Of a DNA stretch of 64,000 nucleotides, positions 33,581 to 42,916 are shown in pieces (within the stretch, counting starts at the first letter, position 1; every line of letters starts with the position of its first letter). The notes beneath the pieces are model-generated. The model was not told the DNA's origin. It saw nothing but the letters and a program-made list of their open reading frames with translations, and ran no database searches. The position numbers and the translations under genes are program-made. Location of the stretch: assembly GCA_046349915.1 (NCBI GenBank), contig JAXMBL010000003.1, positions 62,001-126,000 of the forward strand, written 5' to 3'. This DNA is from CAIXSC01 sp046349915 (GTDB lineage Bacteria > Planctomycetota > Planctomycetia > Pirellulales > Pirellulaceae).

Positions 33581-36376
33581 ATGAGCTGGATGTGTTTCGT
33601 CCTGTTTTCGGACGACCCGATCGTCAATGTTTCGGACTTGGCGAGGCACTACCAAGCGACATGGCCGGGTCAGCCGCCGTTAGGGCCTCCGGAAGCGAAG
33701 GACAACGTAGTCTCCTTCGACGTCGGGGGCGATTCGTTGCTGATCGGTCGCATGCCGGCGGCGATCCCCGGCATGCAGATCGATGAACAGTTGGTCGAGT
33801 TGATGTGGCCCAATTGTAAACGGGATGTGGAAAAACATCGGTTTCATTGGATCGTGACGATCGTGGGCAAGCCAGGAAAGCCCGCCGACAAGGCCAGACT
33901 GCTGACTCGATTCATTCAGGCGGTGTTGGCTTCGCATCCCACGGCACTGGGAATCACCTGGGGGAGCCACGCCCATCTTGTTTCGTCGAAGAATTTTCAG
34001 GAAGGCGCCATTTCGTTGCGTAGCAACGAAGACCCTGTCCACTTGTGGATCACCGTGCGCTGCGGTTGGCGGCCCGAGGGGCCGGCGTCGGGCAAGTCGG
34101 CGGGGATGACGCGTGGGCTCGCCGATTTCGAACTCATGGAGATTGAAGCCGTCGAGGCGCTCGAATCGCCCACGGATCTCTTCGATCGCTTGCAAGGGCT
34201 GGCGGGGTACTTGATCAAGCGAGGACCTGTCATTCGGGATGGCGACACGGTTGGCGCCGACGAAGACGAGAAGATCAAGGTGGTCTACTCCGATTCGGCA
34301 TTTGGGGCCGAAGGGCGAGTGATGCGGCTGGTGTATGGTGACGCAGGCGGCGTCGGCGGCAAGGCGACTGCTCCCTTGCAGACGAACTTTCAGGCGATGG
34401 CGCCGGTCGTGGCAACCGCCGTTGCAGCCATGCCTGCCGTAGGTACTCCACAGGTCGCCAGTCCCTACGGCGCGACGACGGCGCCTGCCGTATTGCCGCC
34501 CAACAACTCATCGTGGCGTCCACCAGGTCCAGGCGGGCCGCCCGCGTCGCCTCAACCCGGAGCGTGGACGCCGCCGCCTGTCCCGAATGCCTCGGGTGCT
34601 TGGGCAGCGCCGGGGACGACGCCGGGGTTCGGCGCGCCGAACCCCGCGGGTTATCCGCAAACGTACAAGGCGCCCGCCACCACTTCCGTCTTGGCGATCT
34701 TCAGCCTGATCTGCGGTATCGTGTCGCCTTTCATGTGGTGTCTCTGCTTTTTGAGCTTGCCGGTTTCCATCATGGCCGTGGTGATGGGGCATATCGCGCT
34801 CAGCCAAATCAAGCACAGTGGCGGACGACTCACCGGACGCGGCATCGCGTTGGCGGGCGTCATTCTCGGTTATTTGGTCACGGCGATCTCGCTCGCAATC
34901 ATGCTGTGGATTTTTGTAATCGCGCCCAGCATGAATCCTAAGCCATCTCCTACCTTCACCGACCCCGACGAAATTCAACTCGATTTCGAGCGATCGAAGG
35001 GGGCGGGACCGGAGTTTCCCTCGTTCCCCAAGCAGGCGATCCCCAGTCCTTTCCCAGCGCCGAGTGAACCCAGTTCCCCGCCTGCCAGCGTCGCTCCGAA
35101 AAATGAGTTGCCCGATCAGCCATCGCCCGCGGAGAAGAATTCGCCCGGCGGCGCTCCAATGCCGCCGACATCCACCAATCCATCGACGCCGGGCGGTTTT
35201 CCGTTACCGGGTAATCCTCCTTTCGGTTCGCCAACTTTTCCTCCCATTCCGCGAGGACCGGGATTCCCCGAGGGATTCCCAGGGGCGCCGCCTAACTTCC
35301 CGCCTTTCCCAACGCCGGGGCAAATGCCTTCGGTCCCCGATCCGTTCGCGCCAGCCGAGTCAACGGGGAAAACGACGGGGAAAACGACGCCAAGTCGAAC
35401 TCGCATGGGACAAGAAGACATCGATCCGGCGACGATCGAAGCCAGTCTGCCCAACATGCAGTGGCCCGTGAAGTCGCTGGGGTTCTCGAGCGATGGCACT
35501 CGAGTCGCGATCGGCCGACTCGATTCGACCGTCTTGGTTTTCGACCTTAAGACGAAGCAGACGATCTGGCAGCGCGAACGCCTGAATGAACTGGCGCAGG
35601 CGACGGTGGTGGCGCTGACACCGGAAGGCAAGACCCTCATCGCGGGAGGATTTAGCGGCAAATTGTTTGCCTGGAATCTCGAGGAGGCCGATGCGCCTCC
35701 ACGCGAGTTGACGTCGCACTCACAGCCCATTACCAGCCTGGATATGCAACGCGAAGGGAAGTTCATCATCACTGGGGCTCAGGATGGCAAGGTGATGTGG
35801 CAACCTCCGACGCAGCCGGACAAATCGCGCACGTTGTCGGTCTTCAATAATCCCGTGCGAGCGGTCCGAGTCGGTACGCCCGCGACCACGGCTTGGGTTA
35901 CCGACGGGAAGGAAGTTGCTCAAATCGATCTGCGAAAGTCAGAGGTGCTGCGTAAGGTGAATTTGGGACGAGGCGGAATCTTGGCCGCCGCCATTTCGCA
36001 GGATGCTCGCTTCGTCGCGGTCAGCGAAGGGAGCAAGGTGAAGGTTTGGGAAATCGAGTCGGGTAAAGAGTTGTCACCGCTGGACTCTAAGTCGGGCCCG
36101 CAGTGGACGGTTCGCTTCACCCCCGACGGAAAGTCGCTGTTGGCAGGTTCTCAGGGAAAGCTGATTGTCTGGGATTACGTTAAGGGTGAACAAAGAAAGC
36201 CCTTGTCCCTGGGGGGGAGACTCTACGTACAGACTCTCGCGATTTCGGCGGACTCGCGCTTCGTCGCGTCGATCCTCGATTCCGCCGGTCAGACCCTGTA
36301 CGTGCTGAAACTGGGTGATGTCGAGTCGACGTCCTCGTCGACGTCGTCAACCGAAGCCGCGGATGCCAAACCGTAA
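33581..36376 (+). CDS. DUF4261 - DUF4190 membrane - WD40 fusion protein
   Basis: A 931-residue protein with three parts. Residues about 1-250 (SWMCFVLFSDDPIVNVSDLA, GITWGSHAHLVSS) resemble DUF4261. After a Pro-rich linker, residues about 360-450 are a DUF4190-like membrane domain with two helices (TTSVLAIFSLICGIVSPFMW and the helix after GRGIALAGVILGYLV). A second long Pro/Gly-rich linker (about 460-620) leads to a C-terminal WD40-type propeller (VKSLGFSSDGTRVAIGRLDS, PITSLDMQREGKFIITGAQD, DVKVWEIESG-like strands). The ATG at 33581 is chosen because AAGGA lies about 8 bp before it. A scaffold or sensor linking cytoplasm and membrane is the most I can infer. Confidence 0.7.
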   Translation: MSWMCFVLFSDDPIVNVSDLARHYQATWPGQPPLGPPEAKDNVVSFDVGGDSLLIGRMPAAIPGMQIDEQLVELMWPNCKRDVEKHRFHWIVTIVGKPGKPADKARLLTRFIQAVLASHPTALGITWGSHAHLVSSKNFQEGAISLRSNEDPVHLWITVRCGWRPEGPASGKSAGMTRGLADFELMEIEAVEALESPTDLFDRLQGLAGYLIKRGPVIRDGDTVGADEDEKIKVVYSDSAFGAEGRVMRLVYGDAGGVGGKATAPLQTNFQAMAPVVATAVAAMPAVGTPQVASPYGATTAPAVLPPNNSSWRPPGPGGPPASPQPGAWTPPPVPNASGAWAAPGTTPGFGAPNPAGYPQTYKAPATTSVLAIFSLICGIVSPFMWCLCFLSLPVSIMAVVMGHIALSQIKHSGGRLTGRGIALAGVILGYLVTAISLAIMLWIFVIAPSMNPKPSPTFTDPDEIQLDFERSKGAGPEFPSFPKQAIPSPFPAPSEPSSPPASVAPKNELPDQPSPAEKNSPGGAPMPPTSTNPSTPGGFPLPGNPPFGSPTFPPIPRGPGFPEGFPGAPPNFPPFPTPGQMPSVPDPFAPAESTGKTTGKTTPSRTRMGQEDIDPATIEASLPNMQWPVKSLGFSSDGTRVAIGRLDSTVLVFDLKTKQTIWQRERLNELAQATVVALTPEGKTLIAGGFSGKLFAWNLEEADAPPRELTSHSQPITSLDMQREGKFIITGAQDGKVMWQPPTQPDKSRTLSVFNNPVRAVRVGTPATTAWVTDGKEVAQIDLRKSEVLRKVNLGRGGILAAAISQDARFVAVSEGSKVKVWEIESGKELSPLDSKSGPQWTVRFTPDGKSLLAGSQGKLIVWDYVKGEQRKPLSLGGRLYVQTLAISADSRFVASILDSAGQTLYVLKLGDVESTSSSTSSTEAADAKP

Positions 36377-36448
36377 TACGTTCGCGGAAGAGTGTGCGCG
36401 GCGACACAAGCAGAACGGCGACACAACCAGAATCAGGAGAGCGAAACG

Positions 36449-37480
36449 ATGAGAGGCCACGGGCGGAATGTGATCCTCGGTGTTCTGGTCTGGGGTTTCG
36501 GCGTGATGACGATAATGTCGGCGATGATGACGGCCGCGATGTCGGCGTCTTACGCTGCTGAGTCATCGCAGCAAACGCGGACCTTCGTCTACAAGCAAGT
36601 CGGCGACTTAGAGATCAAGGCGGATGTGTTGTTCGCGAGCGAATCTAAATCGCGACCGGTCGTCGTGTGGTTGCATGGCGGCGCACTCATCAATGGACAT
36701 CGCGAAAGTGTGCCGACGTGGTTGCGGGAAGCGTGTCAGGCGAACGAGCACGTGCTGGTCTCGTTCGATTACCGCCTAGCGCCAGAAACTCAACTGCCTG
36801 CCATCATTGAAGACCTGGAAGATTCGCTACGTTGGTTGCATGCCCAAGGCCCCAAGCTCTTTCGCGCCGATGTAACTCGAGTGGCAGTGGTTGGTGGGTC
36901 GGCCGGCGGTTACTTGACTTTGACCGCCGGTTTTCGAGCGAAGCCGCGGCCGACGGCGCTGGTGGCTCTGTGGGGATATGGCGATTTAGTCGGGGACTGG
37001 TTTAGTCGTCCCAGTCCTCATGCCGCCCACAATTCAATCAAGGTTTCGGAAGAGGAAGCGAGGCGGCAGGTTCAGGGGCCTCCGATCTCCGACGCACGGC
37101 AACGCACCGGGAATGGAGCGGCGTTTTATCAGTTCTGTCGCCAGCGAGGCATTTGGCCCCAAGAGGTCGCGGGCTGGAATCCGCATCGCGAACCCGAGAA
37201 ATTCTACCCCTACATGGCGCTCAAGAATATCTCGGCCGATTACCCGCCTACGCTGATGATTCACGGCGACAAGGATACCGATGTACCGTTTGAACAATCC
37301 GCCTTGGTCGCTGCTGAATTGAAGAAACATGGCGTGACTCACCGGTTGCTGCGCATCAGCGGCGCCGAGCATGGGTTGGCTGGCGCTGATCGTGAGGTGG
37401 TCGAGTCGGCGTATCGCGAGGCGGTCGAGTTTCTGAAGACTCGCCTCGCGGTTGCCAAGCCCGCGGCGGCGAGTGAATGA
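36449..37480 (+). CDS. Alpha/beta hydrolase (esterase/lipase), exported
   Basis: A 343-residue protein with an N-terminal signal segment (VILGVLVWGFGVMTIMSAMM). The fold shows the oxyanion-hole block VVVWLHGGALINGH and nucleophile elbow VVGGSAGGYLTL. The acid lies in MIHGDKDTDVPFEQS and the catalytic His in RISGAEHGLAG. This is the acetyl-xylan/hormone-sensitive-lipase-like layout. The ATG at 36449 follows AGGAG at about 36436; the earlier in-frame GTG at 36392 adds a charged stretch before the signal peptide and is less likely. The ester substrate cannot be specified. Confidence 0.85.
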   Translation: MRGHGRNVILGVLVWGFGVMTIMSAMMTAAMSASYAAESSQQTRTFVYKQVGDLEIKADVLFASESKSRPVVVWLHGGALINGHRESVPTWLREACQANEHVLVSFDYRLAPETQLPAIIEDLEDSLRWLHAQGPKLFRADVTRVAVVGGSAGGYLTLTAGFRAKPRPTALVALWGYGDLVGDWFSRPSPHAAHNSIKVSEEEARRQVQGPPISDARQRTGNGAAFYQFCRQRGIWPQEVAGWNPHREPEKFYPYMALKNISADYPPTLMIHGDKDTDVPFEQSALVAAELKKHGVTHRLLRISGAEHGLAGADREVVESAYREAVEFLKTRLAVAKPAAASE

Positions 37481-37494
37481 TCGACGGGTCTGCC

Positions 37495-39201
37495 TTAGCG
37501 ACGTCCTCGCCAGTTCGCAAACACGCCGTCAACCGCCGCGATGCGAGTCGATTGAGCTTGACCAAGGGCGGGGCGACCCGCTTTGAATTCATCCAGCGAC
37601 AAGAAACCATCGCCGTCGACGTCGAGTTCCGCGAATCGTTCTTCCGGCGTCTTGAAGTCGGGAGGCGGGAATCCGCCGCCACCACTACGTCCGCCGCGAC
37701 CCGGCCCGCCAGGTCGAGGGCCCGGAGGTAGGCCGTTCAAGCGAGCGAGTATCCCCAGGTTCAGTTCGTCGACCGACAAGCCACCGCTCGAGTCTGTGTC
37801 AAACTTCGTGATCAAGTCGGAAACCTGCTCGGTGGTCAGTGTGAGGTTCGGCAGCGACTCGATTTCCGTCGAGGTAATCGAGCCGTCGGCATCGAGATCC
37901 AGGTTAGCGAACAGTTCGTCAACCGAAGGCGGTGTGGGGCGCTCGCCGGTGGATGAGTCGGTGTCACCATCGATCATTTTCGCTAACCGACCCAACACGT
38001 GGGGCGGAATCTCGTCGATCGATAGGCCGCCGCTGGTGTCGGCATCCAACCGCTCCACCAAGCTCGCCAACTGTTCGGTGGTCAGCGGTTGATTCGGAAT
38101 TGCGGACAGTTCTTCGACCGTAATCGATCCATCCGCGTCGGCGTCGATTTTTGCGAACAGTTCTTCAGGCGTTGGACAATCAGTGAGATGGTCGTTAGTC
38201 GTGCCGTCATCCGTGGTGGTCCCGTCGTCAGTGGCGCCGTCGTCGGTCGTCGTGCCATCGTCCGTGGTCGTGCCATCGTCCGTGGTCGTGCCATCGTCCG
38301 TGGTCGTGCCATCGTCGGCTGTAGAATCGTCGTCGGTGGTCGTGCCGTCGTCAGTCGTAGTGCCGTCGGTAGTGGTGACATCTTCCGTCGCCGTTCCCTC
38401 CTCGGAGGTCGCCTCGGCTTCGCCCGCATCGTCACTGTCCAGGTCGCTGGCAGTGTAGTTGATGACCTGGAGGCTATAACGGCCGGTCACGCCGGGTGCG
38501 GCGGAGATTACCAGGAAGTAGCGAGCGTCGCTGGCGACCGCGACGTTCAGAGCGACGTGGTCTGTCGTCTCGCCATCGGCCGTGGATTCGGCGCCGAGGC
38601 TGTTTCCACTTTCGTCCACGACCGACACCGTGAGGACGCCGCCGGCGGAGGTGAACAGGGAGACGTTGAGCTGAGTTTCCGAGGTGGTGATTTGGAAGAC
38701 GTCGATATCGCCATCGGCATTGATCGCGGAACGCACGCGAGCCAACCCCGTGGAAATGTCGAGCGTTTGGGCGTCGTCGCCCACGACGTCGGTCTGAGTA
38801 TCGGTGGCCGGAACGTCGGTGGTGGGATTTCCCGAGTCGTCTCCGTTAAGGCAGTTGATGACGAGCAGGGCGTCGACGGGGGAGAGGAGCGAGTCGCCGT
38901 TGCTGTCCAAGAACCGCGCGGACTGGCTCGCCGCGCTCATTCCTCCGCCCATTCCGCCTCGGCCGCCGAACAGCGGGGGGGCCATGCGACCGTTCAGTTG
39001 GCCGCCGAGACCGTCGTTCATGGCATTGACGGCCAGCATGGCGTCGATCGGGCTGATGCTGCCGTCGGCGTTGAGGTCGACTGCCCAATCGGGGTTCTGC
39101 CAGAAGCTAGCGCCTGTGATTCCCGCCAGTAACTGGCGCGACTCCAGAAATTCGCATTGAAGGCGTCGGTCGGAGCGTGACTGGCGGCGTTTTCGAGCCA
39201 T
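37495..39201 (-). CDS. Exported EF-hand and dockerin repeat protein
   Basis: A 568-residue protein. The N-terminus has the planctomycete export motif LQCEFLESRQLLAG. Two dockerin-like calcium loops follow (AVDLNADGSISPIDAMLAVN and DSNGDSLLSPVDALLVINCL), then a beta-rich domain (IDVFQITTSETQLNVSLFTS) like bacterial pre-peptidase C-terminal domains. A tandem acidic repeat of TTTDDG units (about 265-325) leads to EF-hand pairs (KIDADADGSITVEELSAIPN, NLDLDADGSITSTEIESLPN, FDTDSSGGLSVDEL, DVDGDGFLSLDEFKAG) and a Gly/Pro-rich tail. Probably an extracellular calcium-binding surface or matrix protein. Convergent with the hydrolase gene, 14 bp apart. Confidence 0.85.
   Translation of the reverse strand: MARKRRQSRSDRRLQCEFLESRQLLAGITGASFWQNPDWAVDLNADGSISPIDAMLAVNAMNDGLGGQLNGRMAPPLFGGRGGMGGGMSAASQSARFLDSNGDSLLSPVDALLVINCLNGDDSGNPTTDVPATDTQTDVVGDDAQTLDISTGLARVRSAINADGDIDVFQITTSETQLNVSLFTSAGGVLTVSVVDESGNSLGAESTADGETTDHVALNVAVASDARYFLVISAAPGVTGRYSLQVINYTASDLDSDDAGEAEATSEEGTATEDVTTTDGTTTDDGTTTDDDSTADDGTTTDDGTTTDDGTTTDDGTTTDDGATDDGTTTDDGTTNDHLTDCPTPEELFAKIDADADGSITVEELSAIPNQPLTTEQLASLVERLDADTSGGLSIDEIPPHVLGRLAKMIDGDTDSSTGERPTPPSVDELFANLDLDADGSITSTEIESLPNLTLTTEQVSDLITKFDTDSSGGLSVDELNLGILARLNGLPPGPRPGGPGRGGRSGGGGFPPPDFKTPEERFAELDVDGDGFLSLDEFKAGRPALGQAQSTRIAAVDGVFANWRGRR
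38199..38378. repeat. 18-bp tandem repeat encoding TTTDDG
   Basis: At least four nearly perfect 18-bp units (cgtgccatcgtccgtggt on the plus strand), best preserved at 38251-38316, with degenerate units on both sides. The unit length is a multiple of three, so copy number can vary without frameshift. Confidence 0.8.
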
Positions 39202-39538
39202 GATGTGTACCTCGTTCTCGTAGCGAAAAGTGTTTTGCCAGTAGGGTTTGCGGTGTTGCTGCTGCCTGCCGGCGGAAGAGAAAAGAGATGTGAGTCTTTC
39301 CCCCTAGGAAACGCCGCGCGGTCGATTGTCACGCGGGCCATACGAGAATTTGGAACTGCCATTGCGAGTCTATTTGAATCGCTTATCTCTCCCGTCCCGC
39401 GCAATCTTCCTGGATGGTTGCGAGTGTTGTGACCGATAAGACAGGAAAGATCCTTGCGAGTCACGTACCAACGAGCCTCGCCGTCTGAATTCACCCCTCC
39501 TGGACAATATTCAATCTATAACCGATAATTGGCGGTTT
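39202..39538. other. Divergent intergenic region, nothing recognised
   Basis: A 337-bp gap between divergent genes; it should contain both promoters. No clear inverted repeat, RNA or ORF was seen. Confidence 0.5.
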
Positions 39539-40261
39539 ATGAGTCGTACCGATTTTGATGTCGAAAGCTTGGCCCGCTATCTGCGGATGGACGCGGGGCA
39601 GGTTGCGCGCATGGCGGAACGCGGGAAGCTGCCTGGTCGGCGGATTGCCGGTCAGTGGCGTTTCGCGTACGCCGACATCCATGATTGGTGGGAAACTCGG
39701 ATTGGCGAAGGGAGTTGCGAGGATCTCGCTTCCTTCGAATCGGTGTTGTCCGAGAACACGCATGTTTCGGTGGAGCCATTGCGTTCGATTTCGGAGATTT
39801 TGCCGCTGGAAGCGATTGCGATTCCCTTGAATTGTCGCACGCGAACCTCGGTGATCACCTCGATGGTCGAATTGGCGGTGGGGACTGGATTGCTGTGGGA
39901 CGGCGACAAGATGGAAGAAGCCGTACGGGCTCGTGAATCGCAGCAATCAACGGCTCAGGATAACGGGGTTGCCTTGCTGCACCCGCCTCGCCCGCAATCC
40001 AGCATCTTGGCTCAACCGTTGCTGGCCCTGGGCCGCACCAGCCAGGGAATTCCGTTTGGTAATTCTCGCGGCGCGTTGACAGACGTCTTCTTCTTGATTT
40101 GCAGCGTGGATGCCTGCTCGCACCTGTGGGTGCTCGCAAGGCTCGGCCGATTGTTGTCCGACCCCGCGGTGCTCGATCAGATCCGTTACGCCGCGGATGC
40201 TCGTGAAGTCCGGCAAGCATTGCTGGACGCCGAAGCCGAAATGACGTTACCGTCCGCGTAG
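39539..40261 (+). CDS. Excisionase-type HTH fused to PTS EIIA-like domain
   Basis: A 240-residue protein. Residues 1-50 are a MerR/excisionase-type winged helix (VESLARYLRMDAGQVARMAE, GRRIAGQWRFAYADIHDWWE). Residues about 90-235 resemble a fructose/nitrogen-type PTS EIIA domain (SVITSMVELAVGTGLLWDGD, VALLHPPRPQS, FFLICSVDACSHLWVLARLG). The histidine in NGVALLHPPRP matches the phosphorylation site. A PtsN-like module controlling a DNA-binding domain suggests regulation by phosphotransfer state. No sugar permease lies nearby, so it is probably regulatory. Confidence 0.75.
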   Translation: MSRTDFDVESLARYLRMDAGQVARMAERGKLPGRRIAGQWRFAYADIHDWWETRIGEGSCEDLASFESVLSENTHVSVEPLRSISEILPLEAIAIPLNCRTRTSVITSMVELAVGTGLLWDGDKMEEAVRARESQQSTAQDNGVALLHPPRPQSSILAQPLLALGRTSQGIPFGNSRGALTDVFFLICSVDACSHLWVLARLGRLLSDPAVLDQIRYAADAREVRQALLDAEAEMTLPSA

Positions 40262-40328
40262 AAACGCGAGCGAGTCGCATGTGGGCCCGAAATCGCAAGA
40301 AGCTCATGGCGTGAAGGACGGCGGGAAC

Positions 40329-41186
40329 ATGACGCCGTCCTCGTTGGTGCGAGCCTCGGTCCTGGTCATCGGCGACGCTTCCCCAGCTGAGTTCCAACCC
40401 GCGCTCGACTGGTTGCGAGCCTGCACTTCATCGTTGCATTTCGTTCGCGACGGGGCGGATGCGGAAGCTTGGCGCCTGTCCGAGCAGGCGTTCGTGCCTC
40501 AATTCGTGCTTTTCCTTCAGGATCGGCCGGGCGAGATTGTTCAGTCGCTGGTCGAGCGTGTGCTGGATCGCTGGCCTTTGGCGGCGAGTGTAGTGCTGTT
40601 GGGGAGTTGGTGCGAGGGGGAGATGCGAACGGGGCGCCCGCTGGCAGGCGTTGCGCGGCTTCCCTGGCATCGCTGGGAAGCGGCATTCGCACAGTTCTTC
40701 GAGTGCGCACAGGATGACGGCCACCCTTGGCGGTTGCCGCGCACTCGCACCTTGGCCGACGAATTGTTGGCGGAGGCCGACGAGTCGACTCGCTTGGTGG
40801 AACCGACAGGGATGGCGAGTTCGCATCGACCGTTGGTTGCGGTGGTTGCGGCCGAGTCGGACGCATTCGACTCGTTGCGCTTTGCCCTCGTAACGGCCGG
40901 GTATGCCGTCGCTCGCCTCCGCTCGTCCACGGCTCGTGAGATTGAAGGGGCGTCGGCGGTGATTTGGGACGAGCCGGGTTGGACTCGAGATGATCTAGCG
41001 GATTTGCGACAGTGCATCGAACTGAATCGAGGAACGCCGGTCATCGCAATTCTCGGGATGCTGCGCTGGGAGGAATGGCTAACCGTTCGCTCGTGGGGCG
41101 CGGCGGTCGCGATTGCCAAACCGTTAAGGGTTCCCGATCTTCTCTGGCATCTTCGTCGGCAGTGCAGGGGCGCAAGATCCGAATGA
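40329..41186 (+). CDS. Protein with two receiver-like (CheY-fold) domains lacking phospho-sites
   Basis: A 285-residue protein. The start at 40329 (MTPSSLVRASVLVIGD) is preferred over the GTG at 40281, as the fold begins here. Two halves look alike: VRASVLVIGDASPAEFQPAL with FVPQFVLFLQDRP, and RPLVAVVAAESDAFDSLRFA with SAVIWDEPGWTRDDL and IAILGMLRWEEWL. Both suggest alpha/beta receiver domains without the usual Asp phosphorylation environment. The stop overlaps a possible start of the next gene. No firm family assigned. Confidence 0.5.
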   Translation: MTPSSLVRASVLVIGDASPAEFQPALDWLRACTSSLHFVRDGADAEAWRLSEQAFVPQFVLFLQDRPGEIVQSLVERVLDRWPLAASVVLLGSWCEGEMRTGRPLAGVARLPWHRWEAAFAQFFECAQDDGHPWRLPRTRTLADELLAEADESTRLVEPTGMASSHRPLVAVVAAESDAFDSLRFALVTAGYAVARLRSSTAREIEGASAVIWDEPGWTRDDLADLRQCIELNRGTPVIAILGMLRWEEWLTVRSWGAAVAIAKPLRVPDLLWHLRRQCRGARSE

Positions 41187-41251
41187 TGATTGGGCCGTTC
41201 TTGGCCGATGGTGGATGGGAGGCGCGAATCCAGTCCATCGGGGGAGAGCGA

Positions 41252-42895
41252 ATGGCGACGACGAATTCCAACCCAATCTCGCAGCTCGACCGCGAGTCGG
41301 CGTGCGAGCAGTGTTTCGAGCCGTGTCGTCGGCCTCGCTTGGAACGGCAGAGGCGAGTCTCTCGTGCTCTTGTCCGACTGATGGCGCTGGTCGTTTTGGG
41401 GAGCTTGCTGGCGGGCGCGACTCAAACGTCCGCCATCGAACGAGCACACCTGGAAGCCGCCTTGGAAACCATTCGAGCCTCGGAAGCTCAACGCCATGTG
41501 GAAGTCTTGGCGGATGATGCGCTGGAGGGGCGCGAGGCGGGCAGTCGCGGCGGGCTCGCTGCCGGTTCGTATCTCGTCAAACATCTGACGGCCGCGGGAT
41601 TGAAGCCCGCGGGCGATTCGGGCTCCTACTTCCAAGTCTTTGGCGCGGGCTATCGAAACCTGTTGGCGATTCTCCCTGGGAGCGACCCGGAGGTGGCGGA
41701 CCAGTATCTGGTGGTGGGTGCGCACTACGACCATGTCGGATACGGTAATCGTTCGAATAGCTTCGGCCCCTTTGGTTATGTCCATAATGGGGCCGATGAC
41801 AACGCCAGCGGAACCGCTGGTCTGTTGGAACTTGTCGAAGCGTTCGCGTCCCTTCCCACTCGCCCTCGTCGCTCGATCCTGTTTGCGTTCTGGGACGGCG
41901 AGGAAAAAGGGTTGCTGGGCTCGCTGCACTGGCTGGCTCACCCCACGCTGCCCTTGGACAAGGTTAAGTTCTCGTACAACGTGGACATGATTGGTCGACT
42001 GCGGGAAGGCAAGTGCGAAGTCCTGGGGAGTCGCACCGCGGCGGGATTCCGGCAGATCGTCAGTCGTCAGAACGAGTCCGAGAAACTCGCGCTCGATTTC
42101 ACGTGGGAGATGAAGGCGAACAGCGACCATCATCCCTTCTTCGCGCGAGGGATCCCCGTGCTGATGTTCCATACGGGATTACACGACGACTACCATCGTC
42201 CGAGCGACGATGTCGACGGGATCAGCTCGGAGGGGATTTCGCGAGTCGCTCGGCTTAGTTTCCGTGTGCTCGCCGACCTCGCGGATGCCGAAAAACTGCC
42301 AGGGTTTCGCGAGTCATCGCGGGCCGAGACACCCGCGGGCCGCGATCAATTCGAACTGGGACTCGCTGCACCCGCGCCGCGCTTCGGCGCCGGCTGGCGC
42401 CGCAATCCGGAAGACGCCCCCGAAGAGGGCGTGATGATATCGCATGTCGTTCCGGGGACGCCCGCCGCTCGCGCGGGAATGAAGGCGGGGGATCGAATTC
42501 TGCGTTGGAACGACAAGCCGGTGATGAGTGAGAATCAACTGCGAGTGGCGGTGCTGGCCTCGAAGGAGCCCATTCGTTTCCAGTTGCGACGCGCGGGCAA
42601 AATGGAGCAAGAGGAAATCGCGGTAACGCTCGATGGCTCGCCCGTTCGCGTCGGTTTGTCCTGGCGAGATGACGACGCCGAACCAGGCACGGTGGTCGTG
42701 AATCAAGTCGTCCCCGCTTCGGCGGCTCAGCTCGCGGGCGTGCAGGTGCGCGACCGTGTGTATGAAGTCGCCGGTCAGCGGTTCGTCGGCAGCGAAGAGT
42801 TTCGGCGGCTGATCATGACATCCCCCAGCCCGCTGGAGATCTTGATTGAGCGGCAAGGCCGCCTGTTGCCGCTCAAGCTGGAATTGGCCGAGTAG
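41252..42895 (+). CDS. M28-family zinc aminopeptidase with two PDZ domains
   Basis: A 547-residue exported peptidase. A basic N-terminus precedes the signal/anchor helix LMALVVLGSLLAGATQTSA. The M28 domain shows all metal ligands: VVGAHYDHVGYG (His), GYVHNGADDNASG (bridging Asp), AFWDGEEKGLLG (Glu-Glu), YNVDMIGRL (Asp) and GLHDDYHRPSDD (His). Two PDZ domains follow: GVMISHVVPGTPAARAGMKA and GTVVVNQVVPASAAQLAGVQ. The start is uncertain. The ATG at 41252 has GGGGGAG about 7 bp upstream; the ATG at 41183 would overlap the upstream stop. Probably a periplasmic aminopeptidase with PDZ-controlled substrate access. Confidence 0.85.
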   Translation: MATTNSNPISQLDRESACEQCFEPCRRPRLERQRRVSRALVRLMALVVLGSLLAGATQTSAIERAHLEAALETIRASEAQRHVEVLADDALEGREAGSRGGLAAGSYLVKHLTAAGLKPAGDSGSYFQVFGAGYRNLLAILPGSDPEVADQYLVVGAHYDHVGYGNRSNSFGPFGYVHNGADDNASGTAGLLELVEAFASLPTRPRRSILFAFWDGEEKGLLGSLHWLAHPTLPLDKVKFSYNVDMIGRLREGKCEVLGSRTAAGFRQIVSRQNESEKLALDFTWEMKANSDHHPFFARGIPVLMFHTGLHDDYHRPSDDVDGISSEGISRVARLSFRVLADLADAEKLPGFRESSRAETPAGRDQFELGLAAPAPRFGAGWRRNPEDAPEEGVMISHVVPGTPAARAGMKAGDRILRWNDKPVMSENQLRVAVLASKEPIRFQLRRAGKMEQEEIAVTLDGSPVRVGLSWRDDDAEPGTVVVNQVVPASAAQLAGVQVRDRVYEVAGQRFVGSEEFRRLIMTSPSPLEILIERQGRLLPLKLELAE

Positions 42896-42916
42896 CGAAG
42901 GGAAATCTGACTGTAC

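Noticed and set aside
38089..39132. 347-residue plus-strand ORF
   Set aside because: Antisense of the EF-hand/dockerin gene; its apparent repeats are the complement of the TTTDDG repeat.
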